Source of the DNA: Mycolicibacterium sp. MU0050
Lineage (GTDB): Bacteria; Actinomycetota; Actinomycetes; Mycobacteriales; Mycobacteriaceae
DNA length: 64,000 nt
Assembly (NCBI RefSeq): GCF_963378085.1
Contig: NZ_OY726395.1
Span: forward strand, 1,984,001-2,048,000
Direction of reading: 5' to 3'
In this document: one piece after another, positions 54,332 through 64,000 of the stretch
How positions within the stretch are numbered: position 1 is the stretch's first letter
Layout of the letters: each line of letters begins with the position of its first letter
Notes under the pieces: model-generated
Database searches by the model: none
What the model was told of the DNA's origin: nothing
The model's input: only the letters and a program-made list of their open reading frames with translations
Position numbers and translations under genes: made by a program

Positions 54332-55735
54332 ATGTCCGGTTATCAGCGGCTCAGCGGCCTCGACGCCAGTTTTCTGTATCTCGAAACGCCCCAACAACCC
54401 CTGCACGTCTGCTCGCTGCTCGAACTGGATGCGGCCACAATTCCGGGCGGCTACACCTTCGACCGGCTGCGCGACGCGCTGGCGGTCCGGATGACCGCCA
54501 TGCCCGAGTTCCGCGAGAAACTCGCCGACAGCTTCTTGAACCTCGATCATCCGGTGTGGGTGGAGGACGAGCACTTCGAAGTGGCACACCATGTGCACCG
54601 CGTGGGTCTGCCGGGGCCCGGTGGACGCGCGGAGCTGGCCGAGATCTGCGGGCATTTCGCGTCGTTGCCGCTGGACCGCAGCAAGCCGCTGTGGGAGATG
54701 CTGGTCATCGAGAACGTCGCGGGCACCGACACCGCCGACCGCGGCCGGCTGGCCGTGATGACCAAGGTGCACCACGCCGCGGTCGACGGCGTCACCGGCG
54801 CCAACCTGATGTCGCAGTTGTGCACCACCGAACCGGACGCGCCGGCGCCGGAGCCCGTGGCCGCCCCCGGCGGCGCCGGACAGCTGGAGATCGCCGTGCG
54901 CGGGCTGGCCCGGTTCGCGACCCGGCCGCTGAACCTGGCCACCAAGGTGCTGCCCGACACCGTGAGCACCGTGGTGGACACCGTGCGCCGCGCGGTCAAC
55001 GGTTCGGCAATGGCCAGCCCGTTCCGCGCGCCGCAGACCGCGTTCAACGCCAGCATCACCGGGCGGCGCAACATCGCCTTCACCGAGCTGGACCTCGAGG
55101 ACATCAAGACCGTCAAGAATCACTTCGGTGTCAAGGTCAACGACGTGGTGATGGCGCTGGTCTCCGGCGTGCTGCGGCAGTTCCTGATCGACCGTGGCGA
55201 ACTGCCGGACAGTTCGCTGGTGGCCATGGTCCCGGTGTCGGTGCACGACCGGTCGGACCGGCCGGGGCGCAACAAGGTGTCCGGGATGTTCGCCAGCCTG
55301 CACACCGAGATCGCCGACCCGGCCGAGCGGCTGCGCGCCATCGCCGAGGCGACTTCGGTTGCCAAGGAGCACAGTTCGGCCATCGCGGCGACTCTGCTGC
55401 AGGACTGGTCCCAGTTCGCGGCCCCGGCCGTGTTCGGGGCCGCCATGCGGGTCTACGCCGGCACCCGGCTGACCGAGGCCCGGCCGGTGCACAATCTGGT
55501 GCTGTCCAACGTGCCCGGCCCGCAGGTGCCGCTGTACTTCCTGGGGGCCGAGGTCAAGGCGCTCTACCCGCTGGGGCCAATCTTCCACGGGTCCGGTTTG
55601 AACATCACCGTGATGTCGCTCAACGGTGCGTTGGACGTCGGAATCATCTCCTGCCCGGAGCTGCTGCCCGATCTGTGGGACCTGGCCGACGACTTCGCTA
55701 CGGGGATGGGCGAGCTGCTGGCCGCGACGCGGTAG
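54332..55735 (+). CDS. Wax ester synthase / diacylglycerol acyltransferase (WS/DGAT)
   Basis: 467 residues from ATG 54332 (MSGYQRLSGLDASFLYLETP); an ATG 45 bp upstream gives an unrelated leader. The active-site motif HHAAVDG places His147, His148 and Asp152; the PLW-type motif (DRSKPLWEML) and the late NVPGPQVPLYFLGAEV are characteristic. It esterifies fatty acyl-CoA to diacylglycerol or fatty alcohol, making storage triacylglycerol or wax esters at the membrane. One of several paralogues usual in mycobacteria. Confidence 0.94.
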   Translation: MSGYQRLSGLDASFLYLETPQQPLHVCSLLELDAATIPGGYTFDRLRDALAVRMTAMPEFREKLADSFLNLDHPVWVEDEHFEVAHHVHRVGLPGPGGRAELAEICGHFASLPLDRSKPLWEMLVIENVAGTDTADRGRLAVMTKVHHAAVDGVTGANLMSQLCTTEPDAPAPEPVAAPGGAGQLEIAVRGLARFATRPLNLATKVLPDTVSTVVDTVRRAVNGSAMASPFRAPQTAFNASITGRRNIAFTELDLEDIKTVKNHFGVKVNDVVMALVSGVLRQFLIDRGELPDSSLVAMVPVSVHDRSDRPGRNKVSGMFASLHTEIADPAERLRAIAEATSVAKEHSSAIAATLLQDWSQFAAPAVFGAAMRVYAGTRLTEARPVHNLVLSNVPGPQVPLYFLGAEVKALYPLGPIFHGSGLNITVMSLNGALDVGIISCPELLPDLWDLADDFATGMGELLAATR

Positions 55736-55783
55736 ACACGCGCTGACGAGGCTTGTGGCCGGCGCATGGCAGCATTGGTTTCC

Positions 55784-57331
55784 ATGAGCATTCTTCGCCC
55801 TCGGTCGTTCCTGCGCGCCACGACGGTCGTGACGGCGGTGACGACGTTGGCTCTGGGCGCCGTGGGGTGCTCGAAGGTGATCGACGGCCGCGCCGCCCTG
55901 GCCGAGCCCGGCATCGGTGAGCCGGTGCGCTGGGAGCCGTGCAAGTTCACCGGCGGCGCCGACCTCGAGTTGCCGCCGGACACCGAGTGCGGGCGGATCG
56001 CGGTGCCCGTCGACTACGACGACATCGACGATCCCGACGCCCCGGTGATTCAGCTTGCGCTGATCCGTTTCCCGGCCACCGGGGAGAAGATCGGCTCCCT
56101 GCTGGTCAATCCCGGCGGGCCGGGGGAGTCCGGCATCGAGACCGCGATCGGGATGGTCGATCTGTTGCCCGAGGACGTCCGTCAGCGGTTCGACTTCGTC
56201 GGCTTCGACCCCCGCGGGGTCGCGTCGTCCACGCCGGCGGTGTGGTGCAACTCGGACGAGGACAACGACCGGCTGCGGGCGGACCCGCAGGTCGACTACA
56301 CGCCCGAGGGTGTCGAGTACATCGAGAACGAAACCAAGGAATTCATTCAGCGCTGTGTCGACAAGATGGGCGAGGACTTCCTGGCCAACGTCGGAACCGT
56401 CAACGTCGCCAAGGATCTCGACCAGATCCGCGAGGCGGTCGGGGACGACAAGCTGACGTACCTGGGGTACTCGTACGGCACCCGGATCGGGGCGGCCTAC
56501 GCCGAGCAGTTCCCGCAGAACGTGCGCGCGATGATCCTCGACGGCGCCATCGACCCCAACGCCGATCCGGTGGAGGCCGACATCAACCAGGCCGCGGCCT
56601 TCCAGGGGGCCTTCGACGACTACGCCGCGGACTGCGCCACCGACGCGAGCTGCCCGCTGGGCACCGACCCGGACAAGGCCGTCGAGATCTACCGCGAGAT
56701 GGTCGAGGCGCTGGTGGACGAGCCGGCATCGACGAAGGACCCGCGCGGGCTGTCCTACAGCGACGCCGTCGTCGGGACCATCATGGCGCTGTACTCGCCG
56801 GCGCTGTGGCGGCACCTGACCCAGGGCCTGACCGAACTGCGCAACGGCACCGGCGACACCATGCTGATCCTGTCCGACATGTACATGCGGCGCGACGCCA
56901 ACGGCCACTACACCAACGCGACCGATGCGCGCATCGCGGTGAACTGCGTGGACAAGCCGCCGATCACCGACCGCGAGGTGGTCGTCGAGACCGACCGGCG
57001 GGTCCGCGAGGTCGCCCCGTTCATGAGCTACGGCGAATTCACCGGGCATGCACCGATGTCCACGTGTGCGTTCTGGCCGGTGCCGCCGACCAGCGAGCCG
57101 CACGAACTGTCGATCCCGGATCTGCCGCCCACCCTGGTGGTCTCGTCCACCGGCGACCCCGCCACCCCGTACCAGGCGGGTGTGGACCTGGCCCGGCAGC
57201 TCAAGGGTGGGCTGATCACCTTCGAGGGCACCCAGCACACCGTGGTGTTCCAGGGTGAGGCCTGCGTCGACGAGATGGCCGCCGCCTATCTGATCGACGG
57301 GACCCTGCCGCCGCCCAATACTCGGTGCTGA
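55784..57331 (+). CDS. caeA: Cell-envelope serine hydrolase lipoprotein (CaeA/Hip1-like)
   Basis: 515 residues from ATG 55784. Lipoprotein signal with GAVGC (Cys29). Alpha/beta-hydrolase of the TAP type: oxyanion region LLVNPGGPGESG (107-118), VGFDPRG, nucleophile Ser230 in GYSYGTRIG, Asp in VVSSTGDPATPYQAG and His in GTQHTVVF. In M. tuberculosis Hip1/CaeA is an envelope protease/esterase that modulates host responses (cleaving GroEL2). First of a tandem pair of paralogues; the ORF end overlaps upstream codons of the second. Confidence 0.92.
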   Translation: MSILRPRSFLRATTVVTAVTTLALGAVGCSKVIDGRAALAEPGIGEPVRWEPCKFTGGADLELPPDTECGRIAVPVDYDDIDDPDAPVIQLALIRFPATGEKIGSLLVNPGGPGESGIETAIGMVDLLPEDVRQRFDFVGFDPRGVASSTPAVWCNSDEDNDRLRADPQVDYTPEGVEYIENETKEFIQRCVDKMGEDFLANVGTVNVAKDLDQIREAVGDDKLTYLGYSYGTRIGAAYAEQFPQNVRAMILDGAIDPNADPVEADINQAAAFQGAFDDYAADCATDASCPLGTDPDKAVEIYREMVEALVDEPASTKDPRGLSYSDAVVGTIMALYSPALWRHLTQGLTELRNGTGDTMLILSDMYMRRDANGHYTNATDARIAVNCVDKPPITDREVVVETDRRVREVAPFMSYGEFTGHAPMSTCAFWPVPPTSEPHELSIPDLPPTLVVSSTGDPATPYQAGVDLARQLKGGLITFEGTQHTVVFQGEACVDEMAAAYLIDGTLPPPNTRC

Positions 57332-57402
57332 GGCGGGCGTATCCGTACCGATACCGGAGCGTGACCGCCCGCGGGCGGCGCCGGGGGTCCTCGCATGCGA
57401 CG

Positions 57403-58932
57403 ATGGGCACCATGCAGCGCTGTAAAAGATGGGGCACTGCGCTGCTCAGCTCAGTTCTGGTGCTGCTGGCCGCGCCGATGCCCACCGCGGCCGCCGTGCC
57501 CGGGCCGACCGCGCCGGAACCTGCTGCGCCGCAGGTCAATTGGCAATCCTGCGAGCTCTTCTACGACGACACCGACCGGATTCCGACGGCGCAGTGCACC
57601 CGGCTGCCGGTCCCGGTGAGCTACGAGCAGCCCGCCGGCCCCGCGGTGTCGCTGGCGGTCATCCGGGTGCCGGCCGCGGGTCAACGCATCGGCGCGCTGT
57701 TCGTCAACCCCGGCGGCCCCGGTGCCTCGGCCGTCGACACGGTTGCGAGCATGGGTGCGGCGCTGGTGGGTTCGCCCATCAACGAACACTTCGACCTGAT
57801 CGGATTCGACCCGCGCGGCATCGGACACTCCACGCCGGAACTTCGCTGCCGCACCGACGCGGAGTTCGACGCGTGGCGCCGCGAGCCCATGGCCGACTTC
57901 AGCCCGGCCGGGGTGGCGCGCATCGAAGCGCTCTACCAGCAGTTCGCGCAGCGGTGCGCCGAGCGGATGGGCACCGACTTCCTGGCGACGCTGGGCACCC
58001 GGGACGTCGCGCGCGACATGGACACCGTGCGCCAGGTCCTCGGCGAGGAGCAGATCAACTACCTCGGCTTCTCCTACGGCACCGAGATCGGGACCGCCTA
58101 CCTGCGCAACCACGGCCAGCACGTCCGGGCGATGGTGCTCGACGGCGCCATCGACCCCACCGTCGACCCGGTGACCAAGAGCATTAACCAGATGGCCGGC
58201 TTCCAGCAGGCGTTCAACGCCTACGCCGCCGACTGCGCCCAGTCGCCGGACTGCCCGCTGGGGCAGGATCGGACGCAGTGGGTGAACCGGTACCGCCAAC
58301 TCGTCGACCCGCTGGTCACCCGGCCGGCGCCGACGTCGGATCCGCGCGGCCTCAGCTACGCCGACGCCATCACCGGAACCTTCAACTCGCTCTACACCCC
58401 GCAGTTGTGGCGCTACCTGACCTCCGGGTTGCTCGGCCTGGCCCGCGGCACCGACCCGGGCGACCTGCTGCTGCTCGCCGACGAGTACGAGGGACGCGAC
58501 GCCTCCGGGCACTACCGCAACAATCAGGACGCCTTCAACGCGGTGCGCTGCATGGATGCGCCGTCCCCGACGGATCCGGCGGTGTGGGCCGCCGCGGACC
58601 GACGCATCCGCGAACTCGCCCCGTTCGCCTCCTACGGCGGGTTCACCGGGTTCGCGCCCCGCGACATCTGCGGGTTCTGGCCGGTGCCGGCGACCTCCGC
58701 GCCACAGCCGGCCGCCCCCGCGCGGCCCGGGTCGGTCGTCGTCGTCTCCACCACCGGGGACCCCGCCACGCCGTATCAGGCCGGCGTCAACCTGGCCCGC
58801 CAGCTGCAGGCGCCGCTGATCACGTTCGAGGGCAACCAGCACACCGTCGTCTTCAGCGGCCGGGAGTGCATCGACTCGACCATCGTCGACTACTTCGTCG
58901 ACGGCGTGGTGCCCGGCGATATGCGGTGCTGA
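57403..58932 (+). CDS. Secreted serine hydrolase, paralogue of CaeA (Rv2223c-type)
   Basis: About 509 residues from ATG 57403; ATG 57412 is an equally possible start. The signal peptide (WGTALLSSVLVLLAAPMPTAAA) has no lipobox Cys, so this copy is probably released or held non-covalently. Same TAP-type fold: LFVNPGGPGASA, IGFDPRG, Ser224 in GFSYGTEIG, Asp in STTGDPATPYQAG, His in GNQHTVVF. All catalytic residues are present. It follows caeA by 71 bp. Confidence 0.9.
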   Translation: MGTMQRCKRWGTALLSSVLVLLAAPMPTAAAVPGPTAPEPAAPQVNWQSCELFYDDTDRIPTAQCTRLPVPVSYEQPAGPAVSLAVIRVPAAGQRIGALFVNPGGPGASAVDTVASMGAALVGSPINEHFDLIGFDPRGIGHSTPELRCRTDAEFDAWRREPMADFSPAGVARIEALYQQFAQRCAERMGTDFLATLGTRDVARDMDTVRQVLGEEQINYLGFSYGTEIGTAYLRNHGQHVRAMVLDGAIDPTVDPVTKSINQMAGFQQAFNAYAADCAQSPDCPLGQDRTQWVNRYRQLVDPLVTRPAPTSDPRGLSYADAITGTFNSLYTPQLWRYLTSGLLGLARGTDPGDLLLLADEYEGRDASGHYRNNQDAFNAVRCMDAPSPTDPAVWAAADRRIRELAPFASYGGFTGFAPRDICGFWPVPATSAPQPAAPARPGSVVVVSTTGDPATPYQAGVNLARQLQAPLITFEGNQHTVVFSGRECIDSTIVDYFVDGVVPGDMRC

Positions 58933-58993
58933 ACGGCCATCTCGGGACACGCCTGTAACACAGAGTTAACAGCCGCTGCCTAGGCTCGCAGTC

Positions 58994-60334
58994 ATGGACC
59001 GTCAGAAGGAATTCGTGCTGCGCACGCTGGAGGAACGCGATATTCGGTTCGTTCGGCTGTGGTTCACCGACGTGCTCGGGTTCCTCAAGAGCGTGGCGAT
59101 TGCGCCCGCCGAACTCGAGGGGGCCTTCGAGGAGGGCATCGGGTTCGACGGTTCCTCGATCGAGGGCTTCGCCCGGATCTCCGAGTCCGACACCGTCGCG
59201 CGTCCGGACCCGTCGACCTTCCAGGTGTTGCCGTGGACGGGCGACGACGGCCAGAACCACTCCGCGCGGATGTTCTGCGACATCACCATGCCGGACGGCT
59301 CGCCGTCCTGGGCGGACTCCCGGCACGTGCTGCGCCGCCAGCTCGCCAAGGCCAGCGACCTCGGCTTCTCCTGCTACGTGCATCCGGAGATCGAGTTCTT
59401 CCTGCTCGAGCCCGGCCCGTACGACGGCAGCGTCCCGGTGCCCGCCGACAACGGCGGCTACTTCGACCAGGCGGTCCACGACTCCGCGCCGAACTTCCGT
59501 CGGCATGCCATCGAGGCGCTCGAATCGATGGGGATCTCGGTGGAATTCAGCCACCACGAAGGCGCGCCGGGCCAGCAGGAGATCGACCTGCGCTACGCGG
59601 ACGCCCTGTCGATGGCCGACAACGTGATGACCTTCCGGTATGTGGTCAAGGAGGTCGCGCTGCGCGACGGGGTGCGGGCCTCGTTCATGCCCAAGCCGTT
59701 CAGCGAATACCCGGGCTCGGCCATGCACACCCACATGAGCCTGTTCGAGGGCGACACCAACGCGTTCCACAGCCCCGACGACCCGCTGCAGCTTTCCGAC
59801 GTGGGCAAATCCTTCATCGCCGGAATCCTCGAGCACGCCAACGAGATCAGCGCCGTCACCAACCAGTGGGTGAACTCCTACAAGCGGTTGGTGCACGGCG
59901 GGGAGGCGCCGACGGCGGCCTCCTGGGGCGCGGCCAACCGCTCGGCGCTGGTACGGGTGCCGATGTACACCCCGAACAAGGCGGCCTCGCGGCGCGTCGA
60001 GGTGCGCAGCCCCGACTCCGCCTGCAACCCCTACCTAGCCTTCGCGGTGCTGCTGGCCGCCGGCCTGCGCGGCGTCGAGAAGAGCTACGTGCTGGGGCCG
60101 CAGGCCGAGGACAACGTCTGGAGCCTGACGCCGGAGGAACGGCGCGCGATGGGTTATCGCGAACTGCCGGGCAGCCTCGGCAACGCGCTGCACGCCATGG
60201 AGAACTCCGAGTTGGTGGCGGAAGCGTTGGGGGAGCACGTGTTCGACTTCTTCCTGCGTAACAAGCGCAGCGAATGGGAGGCGTACCGCAACAGCGTCAC
60301 GCCCTTCGAACTCCAGCAGTATCTTTCGCTGTAG
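58994..60334 (+). CDS. glnA2: Type I glutamine synthetase GlnA2
   Basis: 446 residues, the short GSI-alpha length. [18 protein letters not shown] (near 51-68), metal/ATP segments [50 protein letters not shown] and NRSALVRVP are present. At the place of the adenylylated Tyr of GSI-beta (NLYDLPPEE) it reads NVWSLTPEE, with Trp376, so it cannot be regulated by GlnE at that residue. In mycobacteria GlnA2 is not the main synthetase. Start ATG is 61 bp after the hydrolase gene; glnE follows after 43 bp. Confidence 0.94.
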   Translation: MDRQKEFVLRTLEERDIRFVRLWFTDVLGFLKSVAIAPAELEGAFEEGIGFDGSSIEGFARISESDTVARPDPSTFQVLPWTGDDGQNHSARMFCDITMPDGSPSWADSRHVLRRQLAKASDLGFSCYVHPEIEFFLLEPGPYDGSVPVPADNGGYFDQAVHDSAPNFRRHAIEALESMGISVEFSHHEGAPGQQEIDLRYADALSMADNVMTFRYVVKEVALRDGVRASFMPKPFSEYPGSAMHTHMSLFEGDTNAFHSPDDPLQLSDVGKSFIAGILEHANEISAVTNQWVNSYKRLVHGGEAPTAASWGAANRSALVRVPMYTPNKAASRRVEVRSPDSACNPYLAFAVLLAAGLRGVEKSYVLGPQAEDNVWSLTPEERRAMGYRELPGSLGNALHAMENSELVAEALGEHVFDFFLRNKRSEWEAYRNSVTPFELQQYLSL

Positions 60335-60377
60335 CTGTGGCTACTGCGAGCGCCCTCGGTGGGTTACCGTTGCTGCC

Positions 60378-63350
60378 GTGTCCAGACCAGTGACGCAACG
60401 TCCCACGGTGCCCGGGGTGGGGCGGCTCGGACTCGTCGAGCGCAGCGCCCCGGCCGACCTGGCGCGTCTGGGCTGGGACACCGACGCCCACGTCGAGTTG
60501 CTGTGGTCGCTGTCGCGGGCCCCCGATGCCGACGCCGCGCTGCGCGCCATGGTGCGGCTGGCCGAGGCGGTGGGCCCCGACTGGGACCAGCTCTCCGCCG
60601 CGCTGCAGAAGGACCGGACCCTGCGGGGTCGGCTGTTCGCGGTGCTGGGCTCCTCGCTGGCGCTCGGCGACCACCTGGTGGCCAACCCCGAATCCTGGCG
60701 GTTGCTGGAGGGGACGGACGATCCCGCGCCGGTGCTGCCGTCGGCGGAGGAATTGAAGGCGCAGTTCCTCGAGTGCGTCGACGAAAATGACGGCGCCGCA
60801 GCCCCGCTCGCGCTGCGCACGCTCTACCGCAACCGGATCCTGATGCTGGCGGCGATCGATCTGGCCCCGACCGTCGAGGACGAGCCGGTGCTGCCGTTCG
60901 CCGCCGTCGGGGTCCATCTGGCCGATCTGGCCGACGCCGCGCTGGCCGCGGCCCTGCGCTACGCGACCACCACGGTGTGCAAGGACGACGAGCCCGCGCC
61001 CACCTTGGCGGTGATCGCGATGGGCAAAAGCGGTGCGCGCGAACTCAACTACGTCTCCGACGTCGACGTCATCTTCGTGGGCGCCACCGCCGACACCCTG
61101 GAAACCCGGGTGGCCGGGGAGATGATGCGGATGGCCTCGGAGACCTTCTTCGAGGTGGACGCGGCGCTGCGGCCCGAGGGCAAGCGCGGCCCGTTGGTGC
61201 GCACGCTGGATTCGCACGTCGCCTACTACCAGCGGTGGGCCAAGACCTGGGAGTTCCAGGCGTTGCTCAAGGCGCGGTTCGCCGTCGGCGACGCGGAGCT
61301 GGGCCGGCAGTACATCGACGCGATGATGCCGATGGTGTGGACCGCCTGCGAGCGCGACGATTTCGTGGCCGACGTCCAGGCCATGCGCCGGCGGGTGGAG
61401 GAGCTGGTGCCCGCCGACGTGCGCGACCGCGAACTCAAGCTGGGCACCGGCGGGCTGCGGGACGTCGAGTTCGCCGTGCAGCTGCTGCAATTGGTGCACG
61501 GTCGCAACGACGACACGCTGCACGTCGCGTCGACGGTGGAGGCGCTGGCCGCGTTGGGGTCGGCCGGCTATATCGGCCGTGACGACGCGGCGAACATGAC
61601 CGCCTCCTACGAATTCCTGCGGCTGTTGGAACACCGGCTGCAACTGCAGCGGCTCAAGCGCACGCATCTGCTGCCGGCCCCCGACGACGCCGAAGCGCTG
61701 CGCTGGCTGGCCCGCGCCGCCCACGTGCGCCCCGACGGCACCCACGACGCGCTCGGCGTGCTGCGCAAGGAACTCAAACGGCAGAGCCACCGGGTGTCGC
61801 GCCTGCACGCCAAGCTGTTCTACCAACCGCTGCTGGAGTCCACCGGAGTCGCGCGGGACCTGGCCGACGGGATGAGCGCGGCCGCCGCCGAACGGCAGCT
61901 CGCCGCCCTGGGCTACCAGGCTCCGGCCAGCGCGCTGAGTCACCTTGCGGCGCTGGCGAATCAGAGCACCCGGCGGGGCCGGGTGCAGGCCATCCTGCTG
62001 CCCACGCTGCTGGACTGGCTCTCGGACACGCCCGACCCCGACGCGGGCCTGCTGCAGTACCGGCGGCTCTCCGAAGCGCTGGTCGATCAACGGTGGTTCC
62101 TGGGCACGCTGCGCGACGAGAGCGCGGTGGCCAAGCGGCTGATGCACGTGCTGGGTACCTCGGCGTATGTGCCGGACCTGTTGCTGCGCGCGCCCGAGGT
62201 GATCCAGGCCTACGCCGACGGGCCGTCGGGGCCCAAGCTGCTCGACGTGGAACCCGAGGGGGTGGCCCGGGCCCTGGTGGCCGCGGCGGGCCGGCAGTCC
62301 GATCCGGCCAAGGCCATCGCCGCGGCGCGCACCCTGCGCCGCGGCGAGTTGGCCCGGATCGCCTCGGCGGACCTGCTCGGGCTGCTCGACGTGCGCGCGG
62401 TGTGTCAGGCGTTGACGTCGGTGTGGGTGGCGGTGCTGCAGGCCGCGCTGGACGCGGTGATGCGGACCAACACCCCGGCCGACGGCGTGGCGCCGGCGTC
62501 CATCGCGGTGATCGGCATGGGCCGACTCGGCGGCGCCGAACTCGGCTACGGCTCCGACGCGGATGTGTTGTTCGTCTGCGAGGCGGCGCCCGGCGTGGAC
62601 GACACCACCGCGGTCAGGTGGGCCACCGGCGTCGCCGAGCAGATCCGGGCGCTGCTGGGCACACCCAGCGTCGATCCGCCGCTGGAGGTCGACGCGAACC
62701 TGCGCCCGGAGGGCCGCAACGGACCGCTGGTACGGACGCTGGCGTCCTACACCAGCTACTACCGGCAGTGGGCGCAGCCGTGGGAGATCCAGGCGCTGCT
62801 GCGGGCCCACCGGGTGGCCGGCGACCTGGAACTCGGGGAGCGGTTCCTGCTGATGGTCGACGAGACGCGTTATCCGAGCGGCGGCGTCTCGGCCGACACC
62901 GTGCAGGAGATCCGCCGGGTCAAGGCGCGCGTGGACGCCGAGCGGTTGCCGCGCGGGGCCGACCCGAACACCCACACCAAGCTGGGGCGCGGGGGCCTGG
63001 CCGACGTCGAGTGGACCGTGCAGCTGCTGCAGTTGCGCTACGCGCACCAGATCCCGGCCCTGCACAACACCTCGACGCTGCAGGCGCTCGACGCGATCGG
63101 CGCGGCGGAACTGATCGCCGAGGGCGACGTGGACCTGCTGCGGCAGGCCTGGCTCACGGCCACCCGGGCCCGCAACGCGCTGGTGCTGGTGCGGGGCAAG
63201 CCGACCGACCAGTTGCCCGGCCCGGGGCGGATGCTCAACGCCGTCGCGGTCGCGGCCGGCTGGCCCGACGACGACGGCGGTGCGTTCCTGGACAACTATC
63301 TGCGGGTGACGCGGCGGGCCAAGGCCGTCGTGCGCAAGGTCTTCGGTTAG
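60378..63350 (+). CDS. glnE: Bifunctional glutamine synthetase adenylyltransferase/deadenylylase
   Basis: 990 residues from GTG 60378. Two nucleotidyltransferase domains: the N-terminal deadenylylase with [20 protein letters not shown] (about 215-234) and the C-terminal adenylylase with [21 protein letters not shown] (about 714-734), each followed by a GlnD-PII-uridylylase-like helical domain ([20 protein letters not shown] and [18 protein letters not shown]). It switches glutamine synthetase activity by AMP addition and removal. Its natural target should be GlnA1, not the adjacent GlnA2. Confidence 0.96.
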   Translation: MSRPVTQRPTVPGVGRLGLVERSAPADLARLGWDTDAHVELLWSLSRAPDADAALRAMVRLAEAVGPDWDQLSAALQKDRTLRGRLFAVLGSSLALGDHLVANPESWRLLEGTDDPAPVLPSAEELKAQFLECVDENDGAAAPLALRTLYRNRILMLAAIDLAPTVEDEPVLPFAAVGVHLADLADAALAAALRYATTTVCKDDEPAPTLAVIAMGKSGARELNYVSDVDVIFVGATADTLETRVAGEMMRMASETFFEVDAALRPEGKRGPLVRTLDSHVAYYQRWAKTWEFQALLKARFAVGDAELGRQYIDAMMPMVWTACERDDFVADVQAMRRRVEELVPADVRDRELKLGTGGLRDVEFAVQLLQLVHGRNDDTLHVASTVEALAALGSAGYIGRDDAANMTASYEFLRLLEHRLQLQRLKRTHLLPAPDDAEALRWLARAAHVRPDGTHDALGVLRKELKRQSHRVSRLHAKLFYQPLLESTGVARDLADGMSAAAAERQLAALGYQAPASALSHLAALANQSTRRGRVQAILLPTLLDWLSDTPDPDAGLLQYRRLSEALVDQRWFLGTLRDESAVAKRLMHVLGTSAYVPDLLLRAPEVIQAYADGPSGPKLLDVEPEGVARALVAAAGRQSDPAKAIAAARTLRRGELARIASADLLGLLDVRAVCQALTSVWVAVLQAALDAVMRTNTPADGVAPASIAVIGMGRLGGAELGYGSDADVLFVCEAAPGVDDTTAVRWATGVAEQIRALLGTPSVDPPLEVDANLRPEGRNGPLVRTLASYTSYYRQWAQPWEIQALLRAHRVAGDLELGERFLLMVDETRYPSGGVSADTVQEIRRVKARVDAERLPRGADPNTHTKLGRGGLADVEWTVQLLQLRYAHQIPALHNTSTLQALDAIGAAELIAEGDVDLLRQAWLTATRARNALVLVRGKPTDQLPGPGRMLNAVAVAAGWPDDDGGAFLDNYLRVTRRAKAVVRKVFG

Positions 63351-63396
63351 GGGCCCCGCGCGGGTTTCGTAGTGCCCTCGATGCTAAGACAGGTGA

Positions 63397-64000
63397 ATGC
63401 AGTTCACCTATGAGCCGGTCGACGCCGCCGAGGCCGCGGCCCAGCGAGCCGTCTACGAGCCGTTCACGCAGGCGGTGCGGGAACTGCTGGACGCCACCAT
63501 CCGCACTCGGGCCGGCGCCGAGGACATCGCCGCGGCGCAGGCCGCCATCGAGGCGATCACCGCGACGTTGCGGGCCGATCAGATGGACGGCCCGTTCGGC
63601 GTCCGGTTCACCTCCGAGGGCGAGGGCATGTCGTGGGGGAACCCGGTGATCGGCGTGCGCAATCCGATGGCGCCACCGCTGACCGTCGAGCACGGCGACG
63701 ACCGCTGCTGGGCCGAGTTCGAACTCGGCGCGGCCTACGAGGGCCCGCCCGACCATGTGCACGGCGGGATCTCGGCGTTGATCCTCGATCATCTGCTCGG
63801 TGAGGTCGCCAGCGGCCGCGGCGACCGCCCGGTGTTCACCGGCACCATCTCGCTGCGTTATCTGCGCGGGACCCCGTTGGGCCGGTTGCGGTGCGAGGCC
63901 TGGACCGAGCGGATCGACGGCGTCAAAACGTATGCGCGCGGGTTCATCTCGGACGCCGAGGGGCCCACCGTCGAAGCCGAGGGGGTCTTCATCCAACCGG
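63397..64000 (+). CDS. PaaI-type hotdog thioesterase (partial, runs off the right edge)
   Basis: 201 codons are open from ATG 63397 (MQFTYEPVDAAEAAAQRAVYEPF) to the window end without a stop; RBS-like AGGTG precedes closely. The N-terminal helical part is followed by a hotdog domain: GPPDHVHGGISALILDHLLGE (catalytic His-Gly-Gly turn and Asp on the long helix), then FTGTISLRYLRGTPLG and EAWTERIDGVKTYARGFISD. Probably hydrolyses a small or medium acyl-CoA thioester. Only a few residues should be missing. Confidence 0.87.
   Translation, partial: MQFTYEPVDAAEAAAQRAVYEPFTQAVRELLDATIRTRAGAEDIAAAQAAIEAITATLRADQMDGPFGVRFTSEGEGMSWGNPVIGVRNPMAPPLTVEHGDDRCWAEFELGAAYEGPPDHVHGGISALILDHLLGEVASGRGDRPVFTGTISLRYLRGTPLGRLRCEAWTERIDGVKTYARGFISDAEGPTVEAEGVFIQP

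Noticed and set aside
53927..57238. 1103-residue open frame on the minus strand
   Set aside because: Runs antisense through the WS/DGAT and caeA genes and into panB in a different frame; no recognisable domain.
60297..63065. 922-residue open frame on the minus strand
   Set aside because: Shadow of glnE, which has both catalytic domains intact on the other strand.

Overview
This GC-rich window comes from a mycobacterium, most likely a rapidly growing Mycolicibacterium-type species. The evidence is the FAS-II mycolic acid operon fabD-acpM-kasA-kasB-accD6 with its PucR-type regulator gene, a caeA/Hip1-type esterase pair, a fatty-acyl-AMP ligase, a wax ester synthase, a 13E12-like HNH protein, many GTG/TTG and apparently leaderless starts, and a gene order that, from memory, follows the M. 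tuberculosis Rv2220-Rv2253 segment. Assignments rest on protein motifs and remembered homologues; no database was searched.

Layout. 1-3340: end of an unknown gene, then a secreted DUF4185 protein and a small exported protein. 3341-4627: an intact IS3-family element inserted exactly at the stop codon of a diacylglycerol kinase-like gene. 4619-9297: lipid kinase, alkyl-DHAP synthase-like flavoenzyme, divergent TetR regulator and glycerol-3-phosphate dehydrogenase, apparently an ether-lipid/glycerophosphate module controlled from a 31-bp palindrome. 9304-10233: remnant of an HTH gene and a methionine aminopeptidase. 10246-19817: FAS-II operon, its MabR-like regulator and pyruvate dehydrogenase aceE, coupling acetyl-CoA and malonyl-CoA supply to mycolate elongation. 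19956-26407: lipoprotein, DUF3052, ahpE, tRNA-Val, a cyclic-nucleotide-domain protein, an MFS exporter and an amidohydrolase-TetR operon. 26429-29259: a SOUL protein and a small coiled-coil protein separated by an intact IS1182-family element that also landed on a stop codon. 29442-38770: MpaB-like oxygenase, cobD, SURF1, ptpA, ptkA-like HAD protein, Nif3-like protein, zinc-ribbon coiled coil, RNase H/phosphatase fusion, cupin regulator, methyltransferase and HNH protein. 38785-43746: VOC and AraC genes, the RNase P RNA gene, a P450-TetR operon in more AT-rich DNA, and a CYTH-CHAD protein.

43923-53331 is an accessory block lying between the CYTH-CHAD gene and panB, which I remember as neighbours in M. 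tuberculosis. It holds a fatty-acyl-AMP ligase, a crotonase, two tail-to-tail homologous NAD(P)-binding proteins, an ECF sigma factor with a classical SDR, a 935-residue ATP-binding LuxR regulator, and a second ECF sigma factor of the SigJ type whose C-terminal domain is missing. No anti-sigma gene is visible. Core genes resume with panB, a wax ester synthase, two caeA-like hydrolases, glnA2 and glnE, and the window ends inside a thioesterase gene.

I see no clear new defence or biosynthetic system. The most interesting items are the two stop-codon-precise IS insertions, several palindromes that sit on start codons or divergent promoters (including a three-arm element between the LuxR gene and the second sigma gene), the HTH gene remnant, and the regulator-dense accessory block.
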